Notes: a model not told the origin generated them from the letters alone. A stretch of 64,000 nt of DNA from Streptomyces sp. SAI-135 (GCF_029893805.1 NZ_JARXYP010000002.1:4898001-4962000), one strand, 5' to 3'; shown: positions 54,029 through 62,912, numbered from the stretch's first letter. A program made the numbers and translations.

Positions 54029-54871
54029 TCACGCCACCCGCGTGAAGTCCACCGTCACCTCCGGCGGCCCTCCCGGGACACCCCGGTAGATCCCCTTGTG
54101 CGGGGTCACGTCGTCGTAGTCCCGGCCCCGGCCGACCACCACGTGGGACTCGTCGGCCCGGACCCGGTTGGTGGGGTCGTAGCCGCACCACTCGCCCGCC
54201 CAGTACTCGACCCAGGCGTGGCTCTGCCCCGCGACCGGCCGGTGCAGCTCCGCCTCCCGCTCGGGGTGCAGATAGCCGGAGACGTACCGGGTCGGCAGGC
54301 CGAGGCCCCGCAGCAGCGCGAGGGTGACGTGGGCGATGTCCTGGCAGACACCGGCGCCCTGCTGCCAGGCCTCGGCGGCGGAGGTGTTCACGCCCGTGGT
54401 GCCGGGCAGGTAGGAGACCCGGTCGGCGACGAGGGCGGACACGGCGACCGCGGTCGCGTGGACGTCGAGGCCGGCCGCGGCCTCCCGCGCCCGCTCGACC
54501 AGTTCGGCGGGGACGGTCGTACGGACCGTGGGGTCGAGGAACTCCAGCAGGCGTGAGTTCGCGCTCCGTTCGGCGAGCTCGGCCCAGCCGGGCGGTTCGG
54601 GGAGCGGCCCTGCCGGGTGGGTCTCGACCAGGCTGGAGGCCGTGATGGTGAGATGGCCGTGCGGGTCCATCAGGTCGAAGCCGGTGACCTGGGTGCCCCA
54701 GTAGTCCCAGTACGACCAGGTGGGCGTCGCCGGGTTGACGGTGACCCGGGCGTCCAGGGTGGTCTGGCCGGGCAGGGTCAGCGGGGTCATGCGGACCTCG
54801 TTGTGGGACGAGGCCGCGGGCTGGGCGTACGCCACGTGTGTGACGTGCTCGATGCGGAGCCGGCGAGTCAC
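54029..54871 (-). CDS. Transglutaminase-like protein
   Basis: A 280-residue protein with the N-terminal beta domain of bacterial transglutaminases (LRIEHVTHVAYAQPAASSHN) and the papain-like triad: Cys in WQQGAGVCQDIAHVTLALLR, His in SHAWVEYW and Asp in GYDPTNRV. The GTG start lies one base past the alpha-E stop. It likely cuts or crosslinks peptide amides; it is the last gene of a conserved three-gene unit. Confidence 0.92.
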   Translation of the reverse strand: MTRRLRIEHVTHVAYAQPAASSHNEVRMTPLTLPGQTTLDARVTVNPATPTWSYWDYWGTQVTGFDLMDPHGHLTITASSLVETHPAGPLPEPPGWAELAERSANSRLLEFLDPTVRTTVPAELVERAREAAAGLDVHATAVAVSALVADRVSYLPGTTGVNTSAAEAWQQGAGVCQDIAHVTLALLRGLGLPTRYVSGYLHPEREAELHRPVAGQSHAWVEYWAGEWCGYDPTNRVRADESHVVVGRGRDYDDVTPHKGIYRGVPGGPPEVTVDFTRVA

Positions 54872-54872
54872 C

Positions 54873-55805
54873 TCACGCTCCTTCCTGGGCCCACTCGACG
54901 GGCCCCTGGTACGGGAAGAACCGCTCCGCCACCGCCTCCGCCGAGGCCATGCAGGCGGTCTGCAAGTCCCTCAGCAGCAGCGGGAGTTGTTCCTCCAGGG
55001 CGTGCAGGTCGAGGTATTCGAGGCGGGTGCGCATCCGGCCGATCGGGCGGCGCGCGGGGTCCTGGCGGGGGCGGCCGAGCGCGGTCAGGCACTCCTCGGC
55101 CGTCGTCAGGGCGTGCAGGGCCGAACGCGGGAAGTCCCGGTCCAGGAGCAGGAACTCGGCCACCCGCGGGGTGTCGCCGAAGCCGCCGTACAGGCGCGCG
55201 TACGCCTCGTCGGCGCCCGAGGCGCTCAGCAGGGTCGGCCAGTCGGGCGCGTGGGCCGCGTCCAGGACCCGCACCGACAGCAGCCGCACGGTCATGTCCA
55301 CCCGCTCCAGACTCCGGCCCAGCACGACGAAACGCCAGCTGTCGTCCCGGCTCATGGTGGAGTCGGCGAGCCCGAAGAAGAGGGCCGCGCGCCGCCGTAC
55401 GAGCTCCAGATACGCGTAGGGGCCGGTGCGGCGGGCCGCGAGGCGCTGGTCGGCCAGGGCGTGCCAGGTGGAGTTCAGGCACTCCCACATCTCCGAGGAG
55501 ACGACCTCACGGGCGCTGCGGGCGTTCAGCCGGGCCGCGCCGAGCGCGCCCTCGATGGAGCAGGTCGAGCGGGCGTCGAAGGCGAGCTGGTCGAGGACCT
55601 GCTGCATGTCGACCCGGGTGCCGCCCGCGTCGACGCCGAGGATCGCGTAGAGCGACCGGCAGGCCACGTCCTCGTCGCGCCACGGGTCCTCCAGCATCCG
55701 GTGGAGGTAGGCGTCGAGGATCCGTCCGGTGGTGTCCGCCCGCTCGACGTAACGGCCGGTCCAGGTCAGTGCCTCGGCTATCCGGGAGAGGATCACGTCG
55801 TTCAC
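54873..55805 (-). CDS. Alpha-E domain-containing protein
   Basis: A 310-residue all-helical alpha-E protein. It opens MNDVILSRIAEALTWTGRYV with ERADTTGRILDAYLHRMLED and has the family's SRDDSWRFVVLGRSLERVDM segment. It is always linked to a circularly permuted ATP-grasp gene, as here (start overlaps the stop of the ATP-grasp gene), and is thought to assist a peptide-ligation reaction. Function not established. Confidence 0.92.
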   Translation of the reverse strand: MNDVILSRIAEALTWTGRYVERADTTGRILDAYLHRMLEDPWRDEDVACRSLYAILGVDAGGTRVDMQQVLDQLAFDARSTCSIEGALGAARLNARSAREVVSSEMWECLNSTWHALADQRLAARRTGPYAYLELVRRRAALFFGLADSTMSRDDSWRFVVLGRSLERVDMTVRLLSVRVLDAAHAPDWPTLLSASGADEAYARLYGGFGDTPRVAEFLLLDRDFPRSALHALTTAEECLTALGRPRQDPARRPIGRMRTRLEYLDLHALEEQLPLLLRDLQTACMASAEAVAERFFPYQGPVEWAQEGA

Positions 55806-57346
55806 TGCTGCTGCGCCCCTTCCTGTACGACGGCGGGGGTGCCGTCGGGACCGAGCTGTCGTGGGGCGATGTCCAGGTGGGCACCGTGGTCCGCGGGTCT
55901 GGGCGGCTCCGCGGGGCCCTCGGCGAGCACCCAGGTGTCCTTGGAGCCGCCGCCCTGGCTGGAGTTGACGATCAGGTTGCCCTCCTGGAGGGCGACCCGG
56001 GTCAGGCCGCCGGGCAGGACCCAGATGTCGCTGCCGTCGTTGACGGCGAAGGGGCGCAGGTCTATGTGGCGGGGCGCCATGCGTTCGCCCGCGAGGGTGG
56101 GAGAGGTGGACAGGGCGACGGGGCGCTGGGCGATGAAGCCCCGAGGGTCCCGGCGGACGGCCTCGCGGGTTCTCTCCAGGGTCTTGCGGTCGGCCTTGGG
56201 ACCGATGACGATGCCCTGGCCGCCGGCCCCGTCGACCGGCTTCACGACGAGCCGGTCGATCTGGTCGAGGACGGCCTCCAGCTGCCCGGGCTCGTCCGGG
56301 CGGTACGACTCCACGTTGGGCAGAATCGGTTCCTCGCAGAGGTAGTAGCGGATCAGGTCCGGCACGTAGGTGTAGAGCAGCTTGTCGTCGGCGATGCCGT
56401 TGCCGACCGCGTTGGCCAGGGTGACGTGACCCGCCATGGCCGCGCCGAGGATGCCCGGACAGCCGATCACCGAGTCGGGGCGGAAGTGCAGCGGGTCGAG
56501 GAAGTCGTCGTCCAGGCGCCGGTATACGACATGGACGGGCACCTCCCCGCGGGTCGTGCGCATCCACACCCGGTTGCCCCGGCACACCAGGTCGTGCCCC
56601 TCGACCAGCTGCACGCCCATCAGCCGGGCGAGCAGGGCGTGTTCGAAGTAGGCCGCGTTGCTGGGCCCGGGGGTGAGGACCACGACCCGGGGGTCCTGGA
56701 CGCCGTCGGGCGCGGCGGCGCGCAGGGCGGCGAGCAGCTTCTGCGCGTACCCGTCGACGGGGAGCACGTGCTGCTCGGCGAAGAGGGAGGGGAAGACGCG
56801 GGTCATGGCGCGCCGGTTCTCGATGACGTACGACACGCCGCTGGGAACCCGCACGTTGTCCTCGAGGACCCGGAAGTCGCCCTGTTCGTCCCGGACCAGG
56901 TCGATGCCGGCGACATGGATGCGCACGCCGCCCACGGGTTCGAGACCGTGCGCGGCCCGGTGGAAGTGCGGGGAGTTCAGCAGCAGCCGCCAGGGCACCA
57001 CGCCGTCCTCGAAGGCGCGGGCGGGTCCGTAGGCGTCGGCGAGGTACGCCTCCAGGGCCCTGACCCGCTGGCTGACCCCGCGTTGTACGAGATCCCATGC
57101 GGGGGCGTCGAGGATCCTGGGCACGAGGTCCAGCGGCCAGGGCCGCTCCTCGCCCGCGAAGGCGTAGGTCACGCCCCGGTCGGTGAACGCGCGGGCCATC
57201 TGGTCGGCCCGGAAACCGAGTTCGCCCGGTTCGATCGCCTGAAGCGCCGCCAGCACCGGCTCATAGGCGGTCCTGACCTCGCCCGGCCGCTCGAACATCT
57301 CGTCCCACGCGTCGGCCAGCGCGTACGCGTCAAATATGTCCGCCAT
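55802..57346 (-). CDS. Circularly permuted ATP-grasp protein
   Basis: A 514-residue circularly permuted type 2 ATP-grasp protein. It has ERPGEVRTAYEPVLAALQAI, FRVLEDNVRVPSGVSYVIEN, LANAVGNGIADDKLLYTYVP, and VVKPVDGAGGQGIVIGPKAD. It should form an amide bond at the cost of ATP. First gene of the ATP-grasp, alpha-E, transglutaminase unit; the natural substrates of such units are unknown. Confidence 0.93.
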   Translation of the reverse strand: MADIFDAYALADAWDEMFERPGEVRTAYEPVLAALQAIEPGELGFRADQMARAFTDRGVTYAFAGEERPWPLDLVPRILDAPAWDLVQRGVSQRVRALEAYLADAYGPARAFEDGVVPWRLLLNSPHFHRAAHGLEPVGGVRIHVAGIDLVRDEQGDFRVLEDNVRVPSGVSYVIENRRAMTRVFPSLFAEQHVLPVDGYAQKLLAALRAAAPDGVQDPRVVVLTPGPSNAAYFEHALLARLMGVQLVEGHDLVCRGNRVWMRTTRGEVPVHVVYRRLDDDFLDPLHFRPDSVIGCPGILGAAMAGHVTLANAVGNGIADDKLLYTYVPDLIRYYLCEEPILPNVESYRPDEPGQLEAVLDQIDRLVVKPVDGAGGQGIVIGPKADRKTLERTREAVRRDPRGFIAQRPVALSTSPTLAGERMAPRHIDLRPFAVNDGSDIWVLPGGLTRVALQEGNLIVNSSQGGGSKDTWVLAEGPAEPPRPADHGAHLDIAPRQLGPDGTPAVVQEGAQQQ

Positions 57347-57663
57347 GACCTGACGTTAAGTGCGGTACGTAACAGGGTGATCACTGCCGGGTTTCCGGAA
57401 GTCGACACGCGGAGCCGGGAGTTCCGCCGCTGGGCGATGCACCCGTGAGGGTGGCCGTACCGCCATCAGCTTGTTGCAGACCGGCGGGCGGAGGCCCGTA
57501 GGTAACGGGGCATACCGGCTGTTTTCTCCGCCCCCGGCGCGAAGAGCCGTGTTGCGGAGCCGGTCCGGGCCGCGCATAGTTGCGGAGCCGAGGGGGCTTC
57601 GACGCCCCGGTGGGGAACAGGACAAGAGGGCGGTAGACGCTGGAACCGGGGGTGGGATGGGCA
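57347..57663. other. Divergent intergenic region
   Basis: About 317 bases between the ATP-grasp gene and the first LuxR gene, whose promoters should lie here. I see no convincing gene, RNA or operator in it. Confidence 0.4.
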
Positions 57664-58692
57664 ATGGCCGGGCTCGGGACGGACGACCATCCACACGGTG
57701 CTGACCGGCTGTGCGAGGCCGGGGACCGGGTGTACTCCCGGGCCGTACGACGCGGCCGCGTGCCGCGCGCCGACGCCGGACCGGTGCCCTGTCTGCTGGA
57801 ACTGGCCCTGCTGCACCCGGATCCCGACGACATGGACTGGCTGGTGCCGACGGCACCCCAGGAGGTCATGACCCGGCTGCTGCGCGGGGTCCACGACGAG
57901 GTCAGCGCGAGCCAGCGGCGGGTCGGTGAGGCGGTCGCCGCGGTGGAGCGGTACGCGGGCCTCGGGCCCAGTGTCGTGCCGGGCGCCGGCGAGGGGACCG
58001 CGATCCGGGTCCTCGACGGTCTCTCCCGGATCCAGGCCGCGATGGACGAGGCCACCGAGGCGTGCACGACGGAGGTCCTCACGGTCCAGCCCGGCGGTAT
58101 CCGCCCCGAGCACGAGCTGACGGAGGGTCTGCACCGGGCGCTGGCGCTGCGCGGCCGGGGCGTGCGGATGCGGGACCTGTACACCCATGTGGCCCGGCAC
58201 GGCCAAGGGCTGCTGAACTACCTGGAGTTGATGGGCGGCACCGTCCAGGCGCGGACCCTGGACGAGGTGATCGACCGGCTGATCCTCTTCGACCGCACGG
58301 TGGCCTTCATCCCCGCCAACGCCGATCGCACCCTCGCCCTGGAGCTGCGGCACCCGGCGCTGGTGGAGTACCTGGTGACGGTCTTCGAGCGGCTGTGGCG
58401 CCTGGCCATCCCCCTCACCGCCCCCCTGCCCGACACCGGCATCGAGGGCATCTCCCACCGCGAGCAGTCCATCGCCGCGCTGCTGGCCGAGGGCCACCAG
58501 GACGCGGTGATCGCGGAACGGCTGGGGATCAGCGTGCGCACCTGCCGGGCCCACATCGCGCGGCTGTCGGAGACGCTCGGGGCGGCCAGCCGTACGCAAC
58601 TGGGCGTCCGGATAGCGCAGGTGGGCCTGGACGGCCCGGCGGCCGTACCCCCGGTCACGCTCCCCGGTCAAGAATCCCGGACCGTCCGATGA
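57664..58692 (+). CDS. LuxR-type HTH regulator, paralogue A
   Basis: A 342-residue regulator. The N-terminal helical half (CEAGDRVYSRAVRRGRVPRA, ALLHPDP) is followed by a PLD/TrmB-like sensor domain (VLDGLSRIQAAMDEATEACT, TEVLTVQPGG, RMRDLYTHVARHGQ, AFIPANADRTLALELRHPAL). A C-terminal LuxR helix-turn-helix ends it (AALLAEGHQDAVIAERLGIS followed by VRTCRAHIARLSETLG). Same architecture as the three minus-strand paralogues that follow, and convergent with them. Confidence 0.88.
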   Translation: MAGLGTDDHPHGADRLCEAGDRVYSRAVRRGRVPRADAGPVPCLLELALLHPDPDDMDWLVPTAPQEVMTRLLRGVHDEVSASQRRVGEAVAAVERYAGLGPSVVPGAGEGTAIRVLDGLSRIQAAMDEATEACTTEVLTVQPGGIRPEHELTEGLHRALALRGRGVRMRDLYTHVARHGQGLLNYLELMGGTVQARTLDEVIDRLILFDRTVAFIPANADRTLALELRHPALVEYLVTVFERLWRLAIPLTAPLPDTGIEGISHREQSIAALLAEGHQDAVIAERLGISVRTCRAHIARLSETLGAASRTQLGVRIAQVGLDGPAAVPPVTLPGQESRTVR

Positions 58693-59649
58693 GGTAGCCC
58701 AGCTGGGCGCGGCTCTCGCTGCCGAGGGTGGCGGCGAGTTTGGCGATGTGGACGCGGGCGGTGCGGATGTTCATGCCGAGCCGGTCCGCGATGACGGCGT
58801 CGGTGTGGCCTTCCACCAGCAGCCCGGCGATGGCCCGTTGGCGCGGGGTGACGCCGTTCAGGCTCGGCCGGTGGACGGTCTGCGGGTACATGGGCGTGGC
58901 CTGCCACCACAGGCGGTAGAAGGTGGCGGCGAAGAACTCGACCAGGGCCGGGTGCCGGATCTCCAGCGCGACCGTGCCGTCCCTGCCGGCGGGGGGATGA
59001 ACGCCACGTCCCGGTCGGCGACGATGAGCCGGTCGGTGACCTCGTCCAGGGAGCGTGCCTCGGCGTCGCCGCGCAGTTGCTCGTAACGGGCGAGGACCAG
59101 CGGCATGTGGCGCTGGGTGTGCTGGTACAGGGTGCGGATACGGGCGCCGCGGTCGAGCAGGGCCTGGTCCCGGTCCATCGCCACGACCTGGGCGGCGGCG
59201 CCCCTGCTGTCGTTGTAGTGGACGTTGGGCTGCACGCACAGGAGTTCGTCCACGACCCCCGTCATGGCCTTGCTGATGGCCTCGTTGATGGGACCGGTAC
59301 CGCTGACGACTCGGATCGCCGGGTTCTCCGCGGCCTCCGTGCCGCGTACGTCCGTCCGCAGGAGCGGCGCGAACGCCTCCGCGAGCCGCTGTTCCCGCCG
59401 CCGTTCGTGCGCCACCCGGTCGGTGGTGGTGCGCAGCATGCGGTGCAGGACGAGGGCGGGGGGCACGGGTTCCAGCCGGGCGGCGTCCCGGGCGTCGGGC
59501 CGCAGCAGACCGCTGTCGAGGAGGCAGGGCAGCGGCGAGGCGTCCCGGCTGTCGATCCCGCCCTCGCGCAGGGCGCGTGCGTAGAGCTCGATGCCTTCGG
59601 GGCACGGGTCTTCCGGGCCGTGTTCCGGATGGGCTGCCGCCGTGCTCAC
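58655..59649 (-). pseudogene. LuxR-type regulator, paralogue B, frameshifted
   Basis: The gene starts at GTG 59649 (GTGA overlap with paralogue C) and reads CPEGIELYARALREGGIDSR through to DRDVAFIPP. The C-terminal part (GTVALEIRHPALVEFFAATF, then the HTH AGLLVEGHTDAVIADRLGMN) lies in another frame. The shift falls in a run of six C (minus strand; 58991-58996). One more C would restore FIPPAGRDGTVALEIRHP and a 331-residue protein matching its paralogues. It is a real or phase-variable frameshift, or a sequencing error. Confidence 0.85.
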
Positions 59650-60635
59650 GCGTCCGTGTCCTCCTGCCCGAGAATGCCCGACTGCCCGATGAGATAGCCG
59701 AGTTGGGCGCGGCTCTCGCTGCCGAGGGTGGCGGCGAGCTTGGCGATGTGGACGCGGGCGGTGCGGATGTTCATGCCGAGCCGGTCGGCGATGACGGCGT
59801 CGGTGTGCCCCTCGACGAGCAGGGCGGCGATGGCCCGCTGCCGGGGGGTGATGCCGTTGACGGTCGGTTGCTGGACGGCTCGGGGGTGCATCGGGGTGGC
59901 CAGGCGCCACAGGCGGTCGAAGGCGGTGGCGAGGAACTCGACGATGGCGGGGTGGCGGATCTCCAGGGCGAGCGTGCGGTCCTTGTTGGCGGGGATGAAC
60001 GCGACCTCGCGCTCGACGACGATCAGGCGCTGGGTGACCTCGTCCAGGGTGCGGGCCTCGACGTCGCCGCTCAGGCGCTCGTAGCGGGCCAGGATGCTGG
60101 GGGCGTGGCGGAGCGTGTGCTGGTAGAGGACGCGGATGCGGCCGCCCCGGTCGAGCAGGGCCTGGTCGCGGACCAGCGCCTCGGCATGGATCTCGGCGGG
60201 GGAGTGGGTGTGACTGGTGTGCGGCTGGATGGTGAGGACCTCGCCCGAGGCGTTCGCCAGCGTCCGGTCGATGGCCTGCCCGATGCGGTCGAGACCGCTG
60301 AGGACGCTGATCGCCGGAGCCCCCGCGGCCGCCGCGTGCGGTCCCTCGATCTCCACCAGCGATGCGAACACCGCCGTCAGCCGCTCCTCACGGCGCCGCT
60401 CGTCGGCGATGCGGTCCTCGGCGGCGCGCAGCAGGCGGTGCAGGGCGAAGGCCGGGGTGACGGGGCGCAGCCACCGCAGGTCCCCGAGGTCCGGCTGCAA
60501 CAGCCCGAGGTCGATCAGACAGGGCGCCCGGTCCGCTTCCGCGGCCCGTATCCGTCCCTCCCGCAGCGCACGGGTGTACAGGTCGAGGCCCGCCTCGCAC
60601 AGCTCCTCCGTTCCGTGCGTGTGCGACCCGGTCAC
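59646..60635 (-). CDS. LuxR-type HTH regulator, paralogue C
   Basis: A 329-residue regulator, intact, with the same layout: CEAGLDLYTRALREGRIRAA, sensor ISVLSGLDRIGQAIDRTLAN and VAFIPANKDRTLALEIRHPA, and HTH ALLVEGHTDAVIADRLGMNI followed by RTARVHIAKLAATLGSESRA. GTG 60635 overlaps the stop of paralogue D, and its own stop overlaps the start of paralogue B, so three regulators form one operon. Confidence 0.9.
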   Translation of the reverse strand: MTGSHTHGTEELCEAGLDLYTRALREGRIRAAEADRAPCLIDLGLLQPDLGDLRWLRPVTPAFALHRLLRAAEDRIADERRREERLTAVFASLVEIEGPHAAAAGAPAISVLSGLDRIGQAIDRTLANASGEVLTIQPHTSHTHSPAEIHAEALVRDQALLDRGGRIRVLYQHTLRHAPSILARYERLSGDVEARTLDEVTQRLIVVEREVAFIPANKDRTLALEIRHPAIVEFLATAFDRLWRLATPMHPRAVQQPTVNGITPRQRAIAALLVEGHTDAVIADRLGMNIRTARVHIAKLAATLGSESRAQLGYLIGQSGILGQEDTDA

Positions 60636-61669
60636 GGGTGGCCGTCTCCCCCGGTTATCGGCTGGTCGGGCTTGAGGATGCCCGACTGCGCGATGAGGAA
60701 GCCGAGCTGGGCGCGGCTGCCGCTGCCGAGGGCGGTCGCCAGCTTGGCGATGTGGGCCCGGCAGGTGCGCACGTTCATGCCCAGGCGGCGGGCTATCGCC
60801 TCGTCGACGTGGCCCTCGACCAGGAGCTTGGCGATGGAGTGCTGGATTTCGGTGATGCCGTCGGGGGCCGTCTCGTACGGGGCGCCGGCGCTCAGCGGCA
60901 CGGCGCGGTTCCACATGAACTCGAACACCTTGATCAGATAGCCGACGAGGCCCGGGTGCCGCAGTTCCAGGGCGACCTGCCGGTCGTCGCGGACGGGCAG
61001 GAAGGCCACGGACTCGTCGCAGATGATGAGCCGCTCCACCAGCTCGTCGATGGTCCGGTACTCCACCTTGCCGTCGGCGAAGCGCTCCATGTAGGCGATC
61101 CGGGCGGGGCTGTACCGGGCGGTGTGCTGGTACAGGGTGCGGATGCGAACCCCTCGCTCGGTGAGGGTCCGGTCGCGTTCCAGTCCCTCGATGACCCGCT
61201 GCTCGGGGTGGTTGGCGCTGGGCTGGATCGTGAGCATCTCGTTGCGGCACTGGTCGGTGGCCAGGTCGAGAGCCGCGTTTATCCGGTCCAGGCCCTCCAG
61301 CACCGTGATCGCGTGCGTCGGTGCCGTGTCCTGGGCGCTGAGGGCCATGAACGGTTCGAAGACCTCGGCCAGTTCGATCGAGGTCCGCCGGCGCTCGGAG
61401 ATCTCGCGTTCGATGGGGTTCAGGCGCTGGGCCAGTGCGACGGAGGGCGGAACCGGACGCAGCCAGTTCGCGTCGTCGGGATCGGGGTGCAGGAGGGCGT
61501 ATTCCATGAGGCAGGGCGCGGGTTCCACGTCCGCACGGGTGATGCGTCCGGTGCGCAGTGCGTTGGCGTAGAGGCGCTCCCCCTCTGCACACAGTTCAGT
61601 GATCGCATGGGGATGTGTCGCGTTGGTCCGATTTGTTGTCAAATCTCCACCCCCCAGGGTCCTGAACAT
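60632..61669 (-). CDS. LuxR-type HTH regulator, paralogue D
   Basis: A 345-residue regulator, first gene of the three-regulator operon. ELCAEGERLYANALRTGRIT, the sensor VLEGLDRINAALDLATDQCR and VAFLPVRDDRQVALELRHPG, and HTH KLLVEGHVDEAIARRLGMNV followed by RTCRAHIAKLATALGSGSRA are seen. ATG 61669 has no clear ribosome site; TTG 61642 after GGTGGAG is an alternative. Divergent from the secreted-peptide gene, 86 bp away, so the two probably share a control region. Confidence 0.9.
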   Translation of the reverse strand: MFRTLGGGDLTTNRTNATHPHAITELCAEGERLYANALRTGRITRADVEPAPCLMEYALLHPDPDDANWLRPVPPSVALAQRLNPIEREISERRRTSIELAEVFEPFMALSAQDTAPTHAITVLEGLDRINAALDLATDQCRNEMLTIQPSANHPEQRVIEGLERDRTLTERGVRIRTLYQHTARYSPARIAYMERFADGKVEYRTIDELVERLIICDESVAFLPVRDDRQVALELRHPGLVGYLIKVFEFMWNRAVPLSAGAPYETAPDGITEIQHSIAKLLVEGHVDEAIARRLGMNVRTCRAHIAKLATALGSGSRAQLGFLIAQSGILKPDQPITGGDGHP

Positions 61670-61755
61670 GCAGGAACATGATGCACTGATTGTGTGGCCA
61701 TGAAGTGCCTGAATGAGCCATCGTCTTATCCGACGGGGGAAGAGGGGACCTTCAA

Positions 61756-61965
61756 GTGAGGACGAAGCCGACTATGAGGAAGAGAATGCTTCGCTCGGTG
61801 CTTGTCGCCGCCTTCTCCGCCGTTATGGCCTTCGGAACACTGAGTGGCCTGTCAGCTGCGAAGGGTGATGCGCAAGCCGGCGACGCCGACTCGGTGGTGG
61901 TGACGTCGACCGCGCCTGCCGACGAGAGTGCTCAGCTCTTCCCCGCCGACAGCATCTGGTCTTGA
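61756..61965 (+). CDS. Small secreted peptide
   Basis: A 69-residue precursor. The basic start and hydrophobic core (RKRMLRSVLVAAFSAVMAFG) form a signal peptide; the mature part is short, acidic and Ser/Thr-rich, ending PADSIWS. GTG 61756 has AGAGGGGA upstream; ATG 61774 is the alternative. It is directly followed, one base after the stop, by the Rieske-like gene. The short aromatic C-terminus suggests a signalling peptide or modified-peptide precursor, which is inference. Confidence 0.7.
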   Translation: MRTKPTMRKRMLRSVLVAAFSAVMAFGTLSGLSAAKGDAQAGDADSVVVTSTAPADESAQLFPADSIWS

Positions 61966-61966
61966 C

Positions 61967-62302
61967 ATGACTACTCCACCCGACGACCGCTCCTTCCGCA
62001 GGGAAATGGCCACCGCCTACCGCTCCGGATGGCACTTCATCGATCTCGTCACCGCGATCCCCCACCCCGGTGACTCGTTGATGGTGACCGTCTTCGGCGA
62101 ACCGGTGGTCGTCACGCGGGACGAGGACGAGGACGTACGGGCGTACCGGTGTCTGCGGCGGCCTCGGGGGGCGCCGCAGCCGGTTCGGTGTGCCATCCGG
62201 TACGGAATGATCTTTGTGAACCTGGACCAACGAGACCATCGGCTGGTGGAAGCGGAAACCCCCACCCCGCGGACCATCACAGCCACCCCCCGCAGTGCCT
62301 GA
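61967..62302 (+). CDS. Rieske-domain-like protein lacking cluster ligands
   Basis: A 111-residue protein with the start of a Rieske/ring-hydroxylating domain: YRSGWHFIDLVTAIPHPGDS, VTVFGEPVVVTRDEDEDVRA and the later IFVNLDQRDH. The expected CxH and CxxH pairs are not there: the sites read YRCLRRPRGA and VRCAIRYG, so a [2Fe-2S] cluster cannot be bound in the usual way. It follows the secreted-peptide gene by one base and is closed by a strong terminator, so the two form an operon. Confidence 0.7.
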   Translation: MTTPPDDRSFRREMATAYRSGWHFIDLVTAIPHPGDSLMVTVFGEPVVVTRDEDEDVRAYRCLRRPRGAPQPVRCAIRYGMIFVNLDQRDHRLVEAETPTPRTITATPRSA

Positions 62303-62345
62303 CGCGATTCCCCCGTCGTAACAGATCGCGCAGGTGCTTCCCCCC

Positions 62346-62392
62346 GCAGCGGCGTCACCGTGACCTGAACACGGTGACGCCGCTGCAGTTTT
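62346..62392 (+). terminator. Strong rho-independent terminator of the peptide operon
   Basis: A perfect 17-bp stem (62346-62362 with 62370-62386) and a 7-nt loop, followed by AGTTTT. It is among the strongest hairpins in the window and ends the two-gene peptide/Rieske-like operon. Confidence 0.9.
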
Positions 62393-62430
62393 GGGCGACA
62401 TTTCGGGGTATGGGCCGATCGGACTCTGGC

Positions 62431-62844
62431 TCAGAAATGCCCCATCGCTCGCGTGAGCGAGATCTCGATGACCACCCGCAGCGGGTTCGGCGCCGGGGTG
62501 CGCTCGTAGCGCTCGGCGTAGCGCCGCACCGCCTCCGCCACCCGGTCCGGCTCGGTGCGCACGTGCGCCCGCCCTTCCAGCGTCGCCCAGTGCCGCCCCG
62601 CCACCTGGCACACCGCCACCGCCGCCCCGTCCTCGCCGGCCGCCAGGACGTTCCGCGCCTTCGTGCTGGTCCGGCTCGTGATCACCCGGGCGAGCCCGGC
62701 CTCGGGGTCGTAGGTCACGCCGACGGGCACCACGTGCGGGGTCCCGTCCGGGCGCGGGGTCGTCAGTGTGCACAGATGCCGTTCGCGCCAGAAGCTGAGG
62801 AACGACGGGTCCGGGGCACCCGGATCCTGGGCGTAGGAGGTCAT
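62431..62844 (-). CDS. PPOX-class FMN/F420-dependent protein
   Basis: A 137-residue split-barrel flavoprotein. FWRERHLCTLTTPRPDGTPH, VVPVGVTYD, RVITSRTSTKARNVLA and VCQVAGRHWATLEGRAHV are typical of actinobacterial PPOX-class F420-dependent enzymes. It probably reduces or oxidises a small molecule with F420 or FMN. The start is taken at ATG 62844; the ribosome site is weak. It is divergent from clpB. Confidence 0.88.
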   Translation of the reverse strand: MTSYAQDPGAPDPSFLSFWRERHLCTLTTPRPDGTPHVVPVGVTYDPEAGLARVITSRTSTKARNVLAAGEDGAAVAVCQVAGRHWATLEGRAHVRTEPDRVAEAVRRYAERYERTPAPNPLRVVIEISLTRAMGHF

Positions 62845-62883
62845 GCCGGGAAAGCTAGTCCCCTCATCCCTCCCGTGCACCGC

Positions 62884-62912
62884 CTTGAGTGGAATAGACT
62901 CAACTTTATGTA
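62884..62912 (+). promoter_or_regulatory. HAIR operator and promoter of clpB
   Basis: CTTGAGT (62884-62890), seven bases and ACTCAAC (62898-62904) make a HAIR site with one mismatch. The TTGAGT half serves as -35, with TATGTA at 62907-62912 as -10 after 16 bp. HspR bound here would cover the promoter. Confidence 0.88.

Noticed and set aside
54617..57448. 943-codon plus-strand open frame
   Set aside because: Antisense to the ATP-grasp, alpha-E and transglutaminase genes, which carry complete family motifs.
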